Origin: Ancylobacter dichloromethanicus
Lineage (GTDB): Bacteria; Pseudomonadota; Alphaproteobacteria; Rhizobiales; Xanthobacteraceae
Assembly: GCF_018390645.1 (NCBI RefSeq)
Contig: NZ_JAHBGC010000011.1
Span: 62,001-126,000, forward strand
Direction: 5' to 3'
Length of the DNA stretch: 64,000 nt
Under the pieces are notes generated by a model. That model saw only the letters and a list, made by a program, of their open reading frames with translations, made no database searches and had not been told where the DNA came from. The translations under genes were made by a program, and so were the position numbers. Positions 52,623 through 61,688 of the stretch are shown here, piece by piece (the first letter of the stretch is position 1; each line of letters opens with the position of its first letter).

Positions 52623-54113
52623 TCAGCCGCTGGTCGGCATGACGAACTGGGCGCCCTCGCGGATGCCGGTCGGCCAGCGGGCGGTGGTGGTTTTCATCTT
52701 GGTGTAGAAGCCCACGCCCTCCATGCCGTAGACGTTGCGGTCGCCGAATACCGAGCGCTTCCAGCCGCCGAAGGAATGGAACGCCACCGGCACCGGGATC
52801 GGCACGTTGATGCCGATCATGCCGGCCTTGGCGTCGCGGTCGAAGGCGCGGGCGCTGTCGCCGTCGCGGGTGAAGATGGCGGCGCCATTGCCATATTCAT
52901 GCTCGTTGACCAGCTTGAGCGCCTCGTCATAGCGGTCGACGCGCACGACGGAGAGCACGGGGCCGAAGATCTCGTCCTTGTAGATCTTCATCTCGGGGGT
53001 GACCTTGTCGAACAGGCAGCCGCCGATGAAATAGCCGCCCTCATAGCCCTGCAGCTTGAGGCCGCGTCCGTCGACGATCAGTTCCGCCCCTTCGGCGACG
53101 CCGGTGTCGACATAGCCGGAGACCTTGGCCAGGTGCTCCTTGGTGACGAGCGGGCCCATCTCGCTGTCGCGGTCGAGGCCGGGGCCGACCTTCAGCGCGC
53201 GCACCTTCGGCACCAGCTTCTCCATCAGCGCGTCGCCGACGCCGCCGACCGCCACGGCGACCGAGACCGCCATGCAGCGCTCGCCGGCCGAGCCGTAGCC
53301 CGCGCCCATCAGCGCGTCGACGGTCTTGTCGAGATCGGCGTCGGGCATCACCACGAGGTGGTTCTTGGCGCCGCACAGCGCCTGCGCGCGCTTACCCGAC
53401 GCGGCGGCGGTCTTGTAGACATATTCGCCGATGGCGGTGGAGCCGACGAAGCTCACCGCGGCGACATCGGGGTGGGTGAGCAGGGCGTCGACCGCCTCCT
53501 TGTCGCCCTGCACCACGTTGAACACGCCGGCGGGCAGGCCGGCCTCGGCCAGCAGTTCGGCCAGCATCAGCGAGGGGGTGGGGTCCTTCTCGGAGGGCTT
53601 GAGCACGAAGGCGTTGCCGCAGGCCAGCGCCACCGGGAACATCCACATCGGCACCATGACCGGGAAGTTGAACGGCGTGATGCCGGCCACCACGCCGACC
53701 GGGTGGCGGGCGGAGAACACGTCGACGCCGCGCGCCACCTGCTCGGTGAAGTCGCCGCGCAGGAGGTGCGGGATGCCGCAGGCGAACTCGACCACCTCGA
53801 TGCCGCGGGTGACTTCGCCCTTGGCGTCCTCGAAGGTCTTGCCGTGCTCGCGGGTGATGGCGGCGGCCAGCGCGTCGATGTCGCGCTCCAGCAGCGCCTT
53901 GAACCTGAACATGATGCGCGCGCGCGTCAGCGGCGGGGTGTCGGCCCAGGCGGGGAACGCCTTGGCGGCGGCGGCGACCGCCTCGCCTACCGTGGCGACC
54001 GAGGCGAGCAGGGTCTCGCCCGACTGCGCGCCGGTGGAGGGATCGAAGACCGGCGCGCTGCGGCCGGCGGTATTGACGACCTTGCCGCCGATATAGTGAC
54101 CGATGACCGCCAT
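52623..54113 (-). CDS. mmsA: CoA-acylating methylmalonate-semialdehyde dehydrogenase
   Basis: Oxidises methylmalonate or malonate semialdehyde to propionyl-CoA or acetyl-CoA in valine, inositol and beta-alanine breakdown. The 496-aa protein shows the nucleotide-binding [12 protein letters not shown], the catalytic Cys in [16 protein letters not shown], and [19 protein letters not shown], which mark the MmsA branch of aldehyde dehydrogenases. The final part [18 protein letters not shown] is also specific. It is divergent from a LysR-type gene, its likely regulator. Confidence 0.93.
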   Translation of the reverse strand: MAVIGHYIGGKVVNTAGRSAPVFDPSTGAQSGETLLASVATVGEAVAAAAKAFPAWADTPPLTRARIMFRFKALLERDIDALAAAITREHGKTFEDAKGEVTRGIEVVEFACGIPHLLRGDFTEQVARGVDVFSARHPVGVVAGITPFNFPVMVPMWMFPVALACGNAFVLKPSEKDPTPSLMLAELLAEAGLPAGVFNVVQGDKEAVDALLTHPDVAAVSFVGSTAIGEYVYKTAAASGKRAQALCGAKNHLVVMPDADLDKTVDALMGAGYGSAGERCMAVSVAVAVGGVGDALMEKLVPKVRALKVGPGLDRDSEMGPLVTKEHLAKVSGYVDTGVAEGAELIVDGRGLKLQGYEGGYFIGGCLFDKVTPEMKIYKDEIFGPVLSVVRVDRYDEALKLVNEHEYGNGAAIFTRDGDSARAFDRDAKAGMIGINVPIPVPVAFHSFGGWKRSVFGDRNVYGMEGVGFYTKMKTTTARWPTGIREGAQFVMPTSG

Positions 54114-54193
54114 GGCGATTTCCCCTCTGATTGTCCTGCCTGCGGTTGTGCTTGTCGAAACTCGTCACTTCAACGACGATGTTTTCGCATCCG

Positions 54194-54211
54194 TTGTGCA
54201 GAGGCGCACAA
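54194..54211. promoter_or_regulatory. LysR-type operator palindrome between mmsA and lysR
   Basis: TTGTGC at 54194-54199, six bases, GCACAA at 54206-54211: a perfect 6-6-6 palindrome containing a T-N11-A site. It lies 18 bases before the LysR start and 80 bases from mmsA, the usual place for autoregulation combined with control of the divergent gene. Confidence 0.55.
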
Positions 54212-54228
54212 TTCGCTAGGAAGGTTCC

Positions 54229-55152
54229 ATGGATTGGGACCATTTGCGGATCTTTCTCGCCGTCGCCCGCGCCGGCCAGATGCTGGCGGCGGCGCGCCAA
54301 CTCGGCCTCGACCATGCCACCGTCGGCCGTCGGCTCGGCGCGCTGGAGGCGAGCCTCGGCTCGAAGCTGCTGGAGCGGCGCACCACGGGCAGCGAACTGA
54401 CCCCCGCCGGCGAGCGGCTGCTGGCCCATGCCGAGCGCATCGAGACCGAGATGCTGCAGGCGCAGGCGGCGCTCGGCAATGTCGATCTCGCGCTCGCCGG
54501 GACGGTGCGGATCGGCGCGCCGGACGGCTTCGGCACCTATTTCCTCGCCCCGCGGCTCGGGCGGCTGGCCGAGGAGCATCCCGGCCTGTCGATCCAGCTG
54601 GCGCCGCTGCCGCGCAGCTTCTCGCTGCCCAAGCGCGAGGTGGACATCGCGGTGACGCTGCAGCGGCCGAGCGAGGGGCGGCTGGTGGCCCGCAAGCTCA
54701 CCGACTACACGCTCGGCGTCTATGCCGCGCGGGATTATCTCGCCCGCACCGGGCCCATCGCCGCGTTGCGCGATGTCACCGGCCGGCTGCTGGTCACCTA
54801 TGTGCCCGATCTCGTCTACTCGCCGGCGCTCGACTATTTCGAGGTGTTTCGCGAGGTGGAGGCACGCCGGCTGGAATGCGCCAGCGTGGTCGGCCAGATG
54901 GAGGCGGTGCGCGCCGGCGGCGGCATCGGCATCCTGCACGACTATGCCGCGCTGGCGCATCCCGAACTGGTGCGGCTGCTCCCCGAGCTGAGCTTCCGCC
55001 GCGCCTACTGGCTGGTGACCCATGCCGACATCCGCGACCTCCGGCGCATCCGCACGGTGGAGGACTTCATCGCCGGGGCGGTGCGCGAGGCCCGGGCCGG
55101 CTTCACCCAGGAGCCGGCGGCGCGGGAGGCCGGCGGGATGGCGGAGGCCTGA
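54229..55152 (+). CDS. LysR-family transcriptional regulator
   Basis: A 307-aa LTTR. The N-terminal winged helix-turn-helix reads MDWDHLRIFLAVARAGQMLA then AARQLGLDHATVGRRLGALE. The effector domain starts near residue 90 (TVRIGAPDGFGTYFLAPRL). It probably controls mmsA and itself through the palindrome at 54194. The inducer is unknown; a metabolite of semialdehyde metabolism is a reasonable guess. Confidence 0.9.
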   Translation: MDWDHLRIFLAVARAGQMLAAARQLGLDHATVGRRLGALEASLGSKLLERRTTGSELTPAGERLLAHAERIETEMLQAQAALGNVDLALAGTVRIGAPDGFGTYFLAPRLGRLAEEHPGLSIQLAPLPRSFSLPKREVDIAVTLQRPSEGRLVARKLTDYTLGVYAARDYLARTGPIAALRDVTGRLLVTYVPDLVYSPALDYFEVFREVEARRLECASVVGQMEAVRAGGGIGILHDYAALAHPELVRLLPELSFRRAYWLVTHADIRDLRRIRTVEDFIAGAVREARAGFTQEPAAREAGGMAEA

Positions 55153-55176
55153 AGGCCGGCGCCGCCGCCCGGACGC

Positions 55177-55611
55177 TCAGGCGCGACCTCCGGCGTGATG
55201 CACGCAGGCGCCATGGTCGGCGAGGATCTCGATCACCCGGCAGGTGGCGACATGGCCGTGCGAGCAGCCCTCGACCATGCGCTGCAATTCGGCGCGCAGC
55301 GCGGTGAGGCTGGCGATCCGTCGCTCCACCGTGACCAGGTGGTCGCGGGCGATGGCGTCGGCGGCGGCACAGGGCTGGGCCGGGTCGTCCTGCAATTGCA
55401 GCAGGGTGCGGATGGCCTCGATCTCGAAGCCCAGTTCGCGCGCATGGCGGATGAAGGCCAGCCGGCGCAGATCCTCCGCCCCATAGGCGCGGCGCCCGCC
55501 CTCGGTGCGGGGCGGCGGCGGCAGCAGGCCGATCTCCTCGTAATAGCGGATGGTCGGCACCTTGACGCCGCTTTCGCGGGCCGCGTCGCCAATGGTGAAG
55601 ATGTCCGTCAT
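55177..55611 (-). CDS. MerR-family heavy-metal-responsive regulator (CadR/ZntR/PbrR-like)
   Basis: A 144-aa activator. The N-terminal MerR HTH is FTIGDAARESGVKVPTIRYY, followed by EEIGLLPPPPR. Metal-binding cysteines are Cys81, Cys116 and Cys124 in QPCAAADA and EGCSHGHVATCRV, matching the Cd/Pb/Zn group rather than the Hg or Cu groups. The C-terminus is His/Cys-rich (HGACVHHAGG). It is divergent from the metal ATPase gene and should act on the 19-bp-spacer promoter between them. Confidence 0.9.
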   Translation of the reverse strand: MTDIFTIGDAARESGVKVPTIRYYEEIGLLPPPPRTEGGRRAYGAEDLRRLAFIRHARELGFEIEAIRTLLQLQDDPAQPCAAADAIARDHLVTVERRIASLTALRAELQRMVEGCSHGHVATCRVIEILADHGACVHHAGGRA

Positions 55612-55618
55612 TTCGTGC

Positions 55619-55649
55619 TTGCTCCTCTAGTCGCTAGAGGAAGTAGGTT
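55619..55649 (+). promoter_or_regulatory. MerR-type promoter/operator of the metal ATPase
   Basis: TTGCTC (55619-55624) and TAGGTT (55644-55649) are separated by 19 bases, the overlong spacer that MerR activators correct. The spacer contains a perfect palindrome, CCTCTAG-TCG-CTAGAGG (55624-55640). AGGAGGG and the ATG at 55690 follow. Confidence 0.8.
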
Positions 55650-55689
55650 CCTCCTGCCGCCGCGACAAGGGTGGCGCAGGAGGGATGGC

Positions 55690-57942
55690 ATGTCGGCCGT
55701 AAAGACCCGCTACCGCATCGAGGGCATGGACTGCGCCTCCTGCGCCACCAAGATCGAGACCGCGGTGCGCCGGGTCGACGGCGTCGCGGGTGCGTCGGTG
55801 TCGGTGACCGCCGGCACGCTGACGGTGGAGCATGAGGGTGCCGACCTGCCGTTGCTGGAGCGGCGGGTTTCGGGGCTCGGCTACGGCATTTCGGCGGCGT
55901 CGACCAAGCCCGTGGCCGCGCCGCATCCTTCACATGACCACGCCGGCCACGCCCATGGTCAGGTCCATAAACATGGGCCGGGCTGCGGCCACGATCACGG
56001 CTCCGAGGAGCATGCCTCCGGCGCCGGCGAGGCCGGCGGCGTGTCCCCGGCGGCGACCGGGCACAGCCATCTGCCCGCCGGCATGCCGTGGTGGAAGACC
56101 GGCAAGGCGCGGCTCACCCTTGTCTGCGGCGCGGCGCTGGCGGCTGCCTATGGGCTCGGCCATTTCTACCCGATGCTCGACCCGTGGATCTTCATCGCCG
56201 CGCTGTCGCTCGGCCTGGTGCCGATCGCCCGGCGGGCGCTGATGGCGGCGCTGTCCGGCACGCCCTTCTCGATCGAGACGCTGATGACCATCGCCGCCGT
56301 CGGCGCGGTGATCATCGGTGCGTCGGAGGAGGCGGCGGCCGTGGTGTTCCTGTTCCTGGTCGGCGAATTGCTGGAGGGCGTCGCCGCCGGGCGGGCGCGC
56401 GATTCCATCCGCTCGCTCACCGCGCTGGTTCCGAAGACGGCGCGGCGGGTGGAGGGCGGCACCACCCGCGAGGTGCCGGCCACGAGCCTGAGAATCGGCG
56501 ACATCGTACTGGTGCGCCCCGGCGAGCGCATTCCCGCCGATGGCGAGGTGCTGGAGGGCGCCGGCTCGGTGAACGAGGCGCCGGTGACCGGGGAGAGCGT
56601 GCCGGTGGCCAAGCAGGCCGGCGACGGTGTGTTCGCTGGCACGGTGAACGGCGAGGCGGCGCTTACCATCCGCGCCACCACCGAGCCTTCCGACAACACC
56701 ATCGCCCGCGTGGTGCGGCTGGTGGAGGAGGCGCAGGAGAGCAAGGCGCCGACCGAGCGCTTCATCGACCGTTTCTCGCGCTGGTACACTCCCTTCGTCG
56801 TGGTGCTGGCCGCGCTGGTGGCGGTGGTGCCGCCGCTGCTCTTCGGCGCGGGATGGGACGAGTGGGTCTATAAGGGCCTCGCGATCCTGCTGATCGGCTG
56901 CCCCTGCGCGCTTGTGATCTCCACCCCGGCCGCCATTGCCGCCGGGCTCGCCGCCGGCGCGCGGCGCGGCCTGCTGATCAAGGGCGGGGCGGTGCTGGAG
57001 GTGCTGCGCACCATCAACGCCGTGGCGCTCGACAAGACCGGCACGCTGACCGAGGGCAGGCCCAAGGTGACGGATCTGCTCGCCTTCGAGGGCGACCAGG
57101 CGGGCCTCATCGCCCGCGCTGCGGCGCTGGAATCGGGCTCCACCCATCCGCTTGCCAATGCCATCCTCGCCGAGGCGGGCGCGCGAGGGCTCAAAGTGCC
57201 GGCGGTGCGCGAGGCCGGGGCGCTCGGCGGCGAGGGCGTGAGCGGCATGGTGGATGGCGCGGCGCTGTTCCTCGGCTCGCCCAGGGCGGCCGGTGCGCGC
57301 GCGACGCTGACCGAGGCGCAGATGGCCGCCATCGTCGCCCTCAACGAGGCCGGCAAGACGGTGGCGGTGCTGCTGGCGGATGGGCGGGTGCAGGGGCTGC
57401 TCGCCCTGCGCGACGAGCCGCGCCCGGATGCGCGGGCCGGGCTCGACGCGCTGAGGGCGGCAGGCATCCGCACGGTGATGCTGACCGGAGACAATGAGCG
57501 CACGGCACGAGCGATCGGCGCCGATCTCGGCATCGAGGTGCGGGCCGGGCTGATGCCGGCCGACAAGCAGCGTATCGTCGGCGAGATGCAGCGCGACGGG
57601 CTGAAGGTCGCCAAGGTCGGCGACGGCATAAACGACGCGCCGGCGCTGGCGGCGGCCAATGTCGGCATCGCCATGGGCGGGGGCACCGATGTCGCGCTGG
57701 AGACCGCGGACGCCGCCGTGCTGCACGGGCGGGTGGGCGATGTGGCGGCGATGATCGGGCTGTCGCGCGCCACCATGCGCAACATCCACCAGAACATCGC
57801 CCTGGCGCTGGGGCTGAAGGCGGTGTTCCTCGTCACCACCATTGCCGGCATCACCGGGCTGTGGCCCGCCATCCTCGCCGATACCGGCGCCACCGTGCTG
57901 GTGACGGCCAATGCGCTGCGGCTGCTGGGGCGCAAGGCCTGA
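55690..57942 (+). CDS. cadA: Heavy-metal P1B-type ATPase (Zn/Cd/Pb exporter)
   Basis: A 750-aa efflux pump. The N-terminal metal-binding domain has GMDCASC (13-19), followed by a His/Cys-rich linker of about 45 residues (HPSHDHAGHAHGQVHKHG, then CGHDHG). Pump motifs: phosphatase TGESVPV, channel CPC in IGCPCALVIS, phosphorylation DKTGTLTEG, hinge GDGINDAPAL. The CPC motif with ZntA-like DKTGTLTEG and the CadR-like neighbour favour zinc, cadmium or lead. ATG 55690 follows CAGGAGGG. Symbols cadA and zntA are both defensible. Confidence 0.92.
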   Translation: MSAVKTRYRIEGMDCASCATKIETAVRRVDGVAGASVSVTAGTLTVEHEGADLPLLERRVSGLGYGISAASTKPVAAPHPSHDHAGHAHGQVHKHGPGCGHDHGSEEHASGAGEAGGVSPAATGHSHLPAGMPWWKTGKARLTLVCGAALAAAYGLGHFYPMLDPWIFIAALSLGLVPIARRALMAALSGTPFSIETLMTIAAVGAVIIGASEEAAAVVFLFLVGELLEGVAAGRARDSIRSLTALVPKTARRVEGGTTREVPATSLRIGDIVLVRPGERIPADGEVLEGAGSVNEAPVTGESVPVAKQAGDGVFAGTVNGEAALTIRATTEPSDNTIARVVRLVEEAQESKAPTERFIDRFSRWYTPFVVVLAALVAVVPPLLFGAGWDEWVYKGLAILLIGCPCALVISTPAAIAAGLAAGARRGLLIKGGAVLEVLRTINAVALDKTGTLTEGRPKVTDLLAFEGDQAGLIARAAALESGSTHPLANAILAEAGARGLKVPAVREAGALGGEGVSGMVDGAALFLGSPRAAGARATLTEAQMAAIVALNEAGKTVAVLLADGRVQGLLALRDEPRPDARAGLDALRAAGIRTVMLTGDNERTARAIGADLGIEVRAGLMPADKQRIVGEMQRDGLKVAKVGDGINDAPALAAANVGIAMGGGTDVALETADAAVLHGRVGDVAAMIGLSRATMRNIHQNIALALGLKAVFLVTTIAGITGLWPAILADTGATVLVTANALRLLGRKA

Positions 57943-58034
57943 ACCAAGGCGCGAGCCGGTCCCCATCATGCCTCTTTGTCAGCCGGCCCCTGCGCGCCAA
58001 CATCGGCCGACGATCGGGCTGGCACATGTCATCA

Positions 58035-58050
58035 ATTTGTTATAACAAAT
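58035..58050. promoter_or_regulatory. Perfect 16-bp palindrome upstream of proC
   Basis: ATTTGTTATAACAAAT reads the same on both strands. It resembles GntR/FadR-type sites and overlaps the first in-frame ATG (58049-58051) of proC, so that ATG is unlikely to be the translation start. The AT content contrasts with the surroundings. A related sequence lies at 63933-63948. Confidence 0.6.
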
Positions 58051-58081
58051 GTCATGTAACGAATTTAACGACGAGGCGAAG

Positions 58082-58906
58082 GTGACGGTACGGGCGAAGG
58101 TCGATGTTCTGCTCATCGGCGGGGGCAATATGGGCCATGCACTGGCCTCGGGCTGGCTGTCGCAGGGCAGTGCCATCGGCGTCCGGCTGGTCGAGCCGGC
58201 CGAACCGCTGCGCCGGCGCCTCGCCGGCCTCGGCGCCGTGACCTTGGCCGATATCGCGTCGGTTCCCGCCTCGCCAACACCCGATGTCGTGGTGCTGGCG
58301 GTGAAGCCGCAGCAGATGGACGCCGTTCTGTCCGAGGTCGCGCGCTTCGCCGCCGCCGGGGCGCTGGTGCTGTCGGTCGCCGCCGGCGTCGGCGTGCGCC
58401 GGATGGAGGAAGCGCTCGGGGCCGGAGCGGCCGTAGTCCGCTGCATGCCCAACACCCCGGCTGCCATCGGCGCCGGCATGATGGTGTGCGTGGCGAACGA
58501 GGCGGCGTCGGCGGAGCAGCGGGCGCGGGCACAGCGCCTGCTCGGCTTCAGCGGGAGGGTGCGCTTTGTCGATGACGAGGCGCTGATGGACGCGGTGACC
58601 GCGGTGTCCGGGTCGGGCCCGGCCTATGTGTTCCACATGATCGACTGCCTTGAGCGGAGCGCCATTGCCGAGGGGCTGCCGGCCGATCTCGCCCGCGAGC
58701 TGGCGCTGCAGACGGTCTATGGCGCCGGGCGGCTGGCGCGCGAGAGCGAGGCCGATCCGGCGACGCTGCGCCGGCAGGTGACCAGCCCCAACGGCACCAC
58801 CGCCGCCGCGCTCGCCGAGCTGATGGGCGAGGCCGGCATCGATCGCGTGGTCGCCCGCGCGGTCGCCGCCGCGCGCCGGCGCTCGATCGAACTCGGCAGC
58901 TTCTAG
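58082..58906 (+). CDS. proC: Pyrroline-5-carboxylate reductase
   Basis: Reduces P5C to proline with NAD(P)H. The sequence has the Rossmann motif VLLIGGGNMGHALASGW, VVVLAVKPQQMDAVL, VRCMPNTPAAIGAGM and the signature block VSGSGPAYVFHMIDCLE with VTSPNGTTAAAL. GTG 58082 has GAGG five bases upstream; the earlier ATG 58049 lies in a palindromic operator and lacks a ribosome-binding site. Length is 274 aa from GTG (285 from ATG). Besides normal proline synthesis it could serve the neighbouring catabolic cluster, because a similar operator is present at both. Confidence 0.9.
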   Translation: MTVRAKVDVLLIGGGNMGHALASGWLSQGSAIGVRLVEPAEPLRRRLAGLGAVTLADIASVPASPTPDVVVLAVKPQQMDAVLSEVARFAAAGALVLSVAAGVGVRRMEEALGAGAAVVRCMPNTPAAIGAGMMVCVANEAASAEQRARAQRLLGFSGRVRFVDDEALMDAVTAVSGSGPAYVFHMIDCLERSAIAEGLPADLARELALQTVYGAGRLARESEADPATLRRQVTSPNGTTAAALAELMGEAGIDRVVARAVAAARRRSIELGSF

Positions 58907-59001
58907 CCGTACAGCCTCAACCGATTGTTCATCCGGCGCGGCACCCGCAGGCGGACGCCGCGCTGAAGGATATTGCCTGACGCAAGTGCCGTGACGCAGC
59001 T

Positions 59002-59544
59002 TCAGCCGGCGGCGGTGCGGGCGGCGAGATTGCGGAAGTACAGCACCTCGATCTCGCGCAGCACCGCCTTGGGCTCGGCGTCATAGCTCTCCGAGAAGGT
59101 GCCGTTCTCGCTCTCCACCGTGATCGCCCAGCGGCCGCGATGCGGGTTGAGGGCGCAGGCGGGGAAGTTCATGTGGTGATGCCAGTGCACGCCCTGCGCG
59201 TCGATCCCGCGCAGCCGTGCCAGCAGCGCCGATCCGGCGGCTTCCGCCGGGTCGGCGGCCCGTGCGGCGTGCTCGTCGAGAATGTCGTCGCCATGCAGCA
59301 TCTTCACGAAGGTCTTGTCGACCTCCGGGAAACCGTCCGACGGGGCGATATAGGCGATGTGCCCGGCATCGTCCTCGACGACGATGGCGTAGCGCCGGTC
59401 ATAGGGGTTGAAGGCGCAGCCGGGCGAGAGCACGTGCGAGTGCCACTTCCTGCCGGCGGCAACAAGGCCCTCGACCAGCGGCAGGCAGCGTTCGAGCGCG
59501 ATCACGCGGTAGGTGACGTCGCCATGTGTCAGCGTCTCGCTCAT
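59002..59544 (-). CDS. Uncharacterised protein with duplicated WHxH...PxCAxNP motif
   Basis: Encodes 180 aa with no signal or membrane segment. Two copies of one unit are visible: WHSHVLSPGCAFNP (34-47) followed by RRYAIVVEDDAG, and WHHHMNFPACALNP (121-134) followed by GRWAITVESENG. The invariant W-H-x-H, Cys, Asn-Pro and Glu suggest one metal or ligand site per half. Between the units stands FPEVDKTFVKMLHGDDIL, and the C-terminus is VLREIEVLYFRNL. It is the last gene of a minus-strand operon, 13 bases after the demethylase-like gene. I know no function for it; a subunit or accessory protein of that enzyme is the simplest guess. Confidence 0.75.
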   Translation of the reverse strand: MSETLTHGDVTYRVIALERCLPLVEGLVAAGRKWHSHVLSPGCAFNPYDRRYAIVVEDDAGHIAYIAPSDGFPEVDKTFVKMLHGDDILDEHAARAADPAEAAGSALLARLRGIDAQGVHWHHHMNFPACALNPHRGRWAITVESENGTFSESYDAEPKAVLREIEVLYFRNLAARTAAG

Positions 59545-59557
59545 GGCGGCGCTCCTT

Positions 59558-61603
59558 TCACAGTGGGTGGGTGAGCCGCGCGGCGTCGAGTATCGCGGCG
59601 TGGAGATTGCGCGAGGACCAGGCGTCGCCGACCTTGTAGAGCACGAAGCGGCCCTCGGGGTTGCTGACAATCGACTGCTCGCGGGCATCGGCGAGCGCCC
59701 GCAGGTCCACCTCGCCGAGATTGCGCGAGAGCGGCTTCAGCGCGACATAGACGTCGTCGTTCGGCAGCGTGCCATTGTCGCCGATCACCTGGTCGACCGG
59801 GATCTCGCGGCGCTTTTCGCTGTAGGTGTTCTCCACCGTGGCGACGAGCCCGTTGCCCTGGCGGCGAACGGCTATGAGGCGGGTGTCGGTCTCGATCGCC
59901 ACGTCGTGCTTGTAGAGCTCGCTCATATGGGCGCCGAGATTGGTGCCGCCGATCTCGCGGCCGAACTCGCGATCCGGGGTGACGATGCGCACCTTCGCGC
60001 CCCTTGCCGCGGCGAACTCGGCGGTGGAGGCGACCGAGGCGGTGCCGTTCTCGTCCGCGATCAGCACCGCGCCGCCCACCGCCACCTGGCCGGAGAGCAC
60101 GTCCCAGGCGGAGACGGCGAGTTCCAGGCCCTCGAAGCGGCCGAGATTGGGCAGGCCGCCGGTGGCGATGATGACCGCGTCCGGCGCCTCGGCCAGCACG
60201 TCCCCGGCCTCGGCATAGGTGTTGAGGCGCAGATCGACCTTGAGGAGCTCCAGCTGGCGGGCGAGCCAGGCGGTGATGCCGGCGATCTCGCGCCGCCAGG
60301 TCGCCCGCGCCGCCAGCAGCAACTGGCCGCCAAGCTCGCCTGCCGCCTCGAACAGCACCACCTGGTGGCCGCGCCGCGCGCTCACCCGCGCCGCCTCCAT
60401 GCCGGCCGGACCGCCGCCGACGACCACCACCTTCTTCCGCACCGCAGCGGGGCGCACCTCTTGCGGGATGGTCGCCTCGCGCGAGGTCGCGACATTGTGG
60501 GCGCACAGCGCGTCGATGCCGCGAATGGCGCGGTCGACGCAGTAGCCGACGCCGACGCAGGGGCGGATGTTCTCCTCGTCGCCGGCCCTGAGCTTGTTGG
60601 CGTAATGCGGGTCGGCGATGAAGACGCGGGTCATGCCGACCATATCCACGGCGCCGCTCTTCAGCGCGTGCTCGGCGGTGGCGGCATCGGTGATGCGGGT
60701 GGCGTGGAAGATCTTGACCTTGCCCTGCACCTCGTCGCGGATCGCCCTGGCGAGCGGCAGCCAGGCGGCGGAAGGCACCCACATGGTGGGCCAGATGCGC
60801 GCTTCCGACTTGTAGTCGGAGGCCTGGCCGCCGACCACCGAGATGAAGTCGATGAGGCCTGAGCCGGCATAGGTGGAGGCGATGGTGAGGCAGTCCTCCT
60901 GCGTGAGGCCGCCTTTCAGCATCTCGTCGCCCGGCATGCGGATGCCGATCACGTAGTCGTCGCCGAGGCGGCGACGCACCGCTTCGAGGATGTCGAGGCC
61001 GAACCGCATGCGGTTTTCCAGCGGGCCGCCATAGCCGTCGGTGCGGTGGTTCATCGCCGGCGACCAGAACTGCTCGATCAGCGTGCCGGCCTGGCAGGAA
61101 ATCTCGACACCGTCGACATCGCCCTCGCGCACCCGCGTCGCCGCCGCGACATAGTTCTCGATGGTGCGCCTTATGTCGTGATCTTCCATGGTCGCCGGAA
61201 AGGTGCCGTGGATAATCTCGCGCAGCGGCGAGGCCGAGAAGGTGGGCAGCCAGTTGGTGAGGTCCCAGCGCTCGCGCCGCCCGCCATGGGTCAGCTGCAC
61301 GGTGCAATGGGCGCCATGAGCGTGGATCGCGGCCGCCATCTTGCGGAACTGCGGGATGACCTTGTCCACCGAGCCGTTGATCTGGCCGTAATAGAACGAG
61401 TTCTCGGCCGAGACGGCGGTCGCCCCGCCGAACTGCGTCAGGCCGATGCCGCCCTTCGCCTTTTCCGCCTGATAGGCGATGTAGCGGTCGGTGATGTCGC
61501 CGGCCAGCACGTAGCCCGGCTCGTGGCTGGTGGAGAGGAAGCGGTTGCGGATCGTCAGATTGCGGATCTGCAACGGCTGAAACAGCACGTCATAGGCGGC
61601 CAT
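59558..61603 (-). CDS. Old Yellow Enzyme-type FMN/FAD oxidoreductase, N-methylproline-demethylase-like
   Basis: A 681-aa two-part flavoenzyme of the trimethylamine dehydrogenase/2,4-dienoyl-CoA reductase family. Residues 1-345 are a TIM barrel (FQPLQIRNLTIRNRFLSTSH, then VQLTHGGRRERW and DGVEISCQAGTLIEQF). The [4Fe-4S] site appears as RPCVGVGYCVDRAI with Cys in ALCAHN. The rest is a nucleotide-binding part (KVVVVGGGPAGMEAARV and VLIADENG). Relatives include the stachydrine-pathway N-methylproline demethylase (StcD) and other amine demethylases. ATG 61603 has GGAG six bases upstream. The substrate remains open. Confidence 0.78.
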   Translation of the reverse strand: MAAYDVLFQPLQIRNLTIRNRFLSTSHEPGYVLAGDITDRYIAYQAEKAKGGIGLTQFGGATAVSAENSFYYGQINGSVDKVIPQFRKMAAAIHAHGAHCTVQLTHGGRRERWDLTNWLPTFSASPLREIIHGTFPATMEDHDIRRTIENYVAAATRVREGDVDGVEISCQAGTLIEQFWSPAMNHRTDGYGGPLENRMRFGLDILEAVRRRLGDDYVIGIRMPGDEMLKGGLTQEDCLTIASTYAGSGLIDFISVVGGQASDYKSEARIWPTMWVPSAAWLPLARAIRDEVQGKVKIFHATRITDAATAEHALKSGAVDMVGMTRVFIADPHYANKLRAGDEENIRPCVGVGYCVDRAIRGIDALCAHNVATSREATIPQEVRPAAVRKKVVVVGGGPAGMEAARVSARRGHQVVLFEAAGELGGQLLLAARATWRREIAGITAWLARQLELLKVDLRLNTYAEAGDVLAEAPDAVIIATGGLPNLGRFEGLELAVSAWDVLSGQVAVGGAVLIADENGTASVASTAEFAAARGAKVRIVTPDREFGREIGGTNLGAHMSELYKHDVAIETDTRLIAVRRQGNGLVATVENTYSEKRREIPVDQVIGDNGTLPNDDVYVALKPLSRNLGEVDLRALADAREQSIVSNPEGRFVLYKVGDAWSSRNLHAAILDAARLTHPL

Positions 61604-61688
61604 GGTGCGCTCCGATCGGCCGGAAGACGAGAACCCCGCCATCGTCCGCGCTCCCGGGCGCCGACGGGGCGGAGCCGAAGGAACCGCC

